A DNA stretch of 13,213 bases from NCBI GenBank assembly GCA_937898165.1, contig CALDKO010000007.1:1-13213 (forward strand), written 5' to 3'. Of the stretch, positions 12,462-13,213 are shown in pieces. Every line of letters starts with the position of its first letter. Position 1 is the stretch's first letter. The notes beneath the pieces are model-generated. The model worked only from the letters and a program-made list of their open reading frames with translations, did no database searches and was not told the origin of the DNA. The DNA is from an uncultured bacterium (lineage in GTDB: Bacteria > Patescibacteriota > Minisyncoccia > Phycocordibacterales > UBA1006). The translations under genes were made by a program, and so were the position numbers.

Positions 12462-13213
12462 ATGGATATCATGACATCATATTTACCAATTATTATTGGG
12501 CTTCTGGGTTGTATTGTCGGGAGTTTTTTGAATGTGGTAGCATTGCGACAGGAGACAGGGAAAGATTTAGGAGGTCGTTCACACTGCCCATCATGTAATC
12601 ATCAATTAACCTGGTACGAATTAATTCCTGTGGTTAGTTTTTTGATACAATTAGGAAGATGTAGAAATTGTAAAAAAACAATATCACCGCGTTACGTTAG
12701 TGTTGAATTGTTTGTGGGCGTATTATATTTTTTAACAACATCTTTTTTTACAAAAGCATATTTTGGTGTATACACCTCGTTACCAGGATGGTTTTTCGTG
12801 TGGTTACTTTCGTTATTAATAATTGTCTCTTATGGTGCACTCATAGTGATTTATGACATACAGACAAAAACAGTACCACTGGTTTGGTTTATAGGTTTGG
12901 TTTTCTTCAGTTGTATATATTTAGTAATTCCATATATCTCGGGAGCTGCATCAGCATTGTCGGTATGGCGTACCATTGGTTTTGTTATCTCAGGGATGCT
13001 TATTGCGCTACCATTTTTAGCCATGTGGCTAGTTTCAAAAGGTAGATGGATGGGATTTGCTGATATTGAAATAATTGCCTGGATGGGAATGTTCTTAGGA
13101 ATATATAGCGGTGCATCAGCAACCCTTATTGCATTTTATACTGGAGCTTTATTTGCGATTGTATTTGTTGGTTTTAAGTTATCTAAAGGATACTCGTATG
13201 ATACTATCCGGAA
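12462..13213 (+). CDS. pilD: Prepilin peptidase PilD (A24 family), cut by the right edge
   Basis: A frame starting ATG at 12462, three bases after the pilin-like gene, stays open to the edge (250 codons). It starts with a hydrophobic helix containing GCIVGSFLNVVALR, the standard PilD N terminus. A zinc-binding, cytoplasmic methyltransferase-type loop follows with C42-xx-C45 and C67-xx-C70, the motif SPRYVSVEL, and then several transmembrane helices. The two catalytic aspartates of this aspartic peptidase are D132 (VIYDIQTKTVP) and D201 in the second motif. That motif reads GFAD where GxGD is usual. The enzyme cleaves after the leader Gly of both prepilins and N-methylates the new Phe. With most helices present, little of the C terminus seems missing. 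Confidence 0.9.
   Translation, partial: MDIMTSYLPIIIGLLGCIVGSFLNVVALRQETGKDLGGRSHCPSCNHQLTWYELIPVVSFLIQLGRCRNCKKTISPRYVSVELFVGVLYFLTTSFFTKAYFGVYTSLPGWFFVWLLSLLIIVSYGALIVIYDIQTKTVPLVWFIGLVFFSCIYLVIPYISGAASALSVWRTIGFVISGMLIALPFLAMWLVSKGRWMGFADIEIIAWMGMFLGIYSGASATLIAFYTGALFAIVFVGFKLSKGYSYDTIR

Noticed and set aside
1..13213. Alternative genetic code with UGA recoded, as in some CPR lineages
   Set aside because: No gene needs an in-frame TGA to reach its expected length; all stops checked are TAA, so there is no sign of recoding, although TGA's meaning cannot be tested here.

Overview
The window looks like a piece of a small-genome, low-GC bacterium of the Candidate Phyla Radiation (Patescibacteria), most likely a Parcubacteria/Paceibacteria-type lineage. 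This rests on three things: a compact, reduced type IV pilus (T4P) cluster with divergent pilM/N/O genes; no visible Shine-Dalgarno sequence ahead of any gene; and repeated promoters whose -10 box sits only 6-9 nt before the ATG, implying leaderless mRNAs. The placement is an inference from gene content and style, not from a marker gene.

Layout. Positions 1-1579 (minus strand) hold accessory-looking genes: an edge fragment, a three-helix membrane protein of unknown function, and a META/HslJ-domain membrane-anchored protein. Positions 1664-2101 (minus strand) hold two class II tRNA-Ser genes, one with anticodon GCU and one with the unusual anticodon ACU, separated by a hairpin-rich spacer and followed by a terminator. 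Positions 2216-2587 (plus) encode a stand-alone CheY-like receiver, which shares a bidirectional terminator with a convergent, N-terminally short RlmN/Cfr-like radical SAM gene. Next on the minus strand comes a comF-type phosphoribosyltransferase gene, divergent from the pilus cluster.

From 4311 to the right edge, everything is a T4P assembly locus on the plus strand: pilM, pilN, pilO, a small 'NPF'-motif membrane protein in the pilP position, pilB (assembly ATPase), pilT (retraction ATPase), pilC (platform), a major-type pilin, a second pilin-like protein, and a prepilin peptidase (pilD) cut by the edge. No secretin (PilQ) is seen, which fits a cell without a classical outer membrane. PilM/N/O and the small protein would form the inner alignment complex, PilC the membrane platform, PilB and PilT the extension and retraction motors, and PilD would process the two prepilins. 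The nearby ComF suggests a link to DNA uptake.

Transcription appears divided into units. Perfect long AT-rich hairpins end the pilM-N-O-P and pilin units, and in both cases the next gene's promoter -10 box lies in or within a few bases of the hairpin. The most unusual points are the Ser(ACU) tRNA, the hairpin/promoter modules, the RlmN-like enzyme lacking the canonical upstream cysteine, the cysteine-free PilB, and motif deviations in PilT and PilD. I saw no CRISPR array, transposase, integrase or clearly new multi-gene system.
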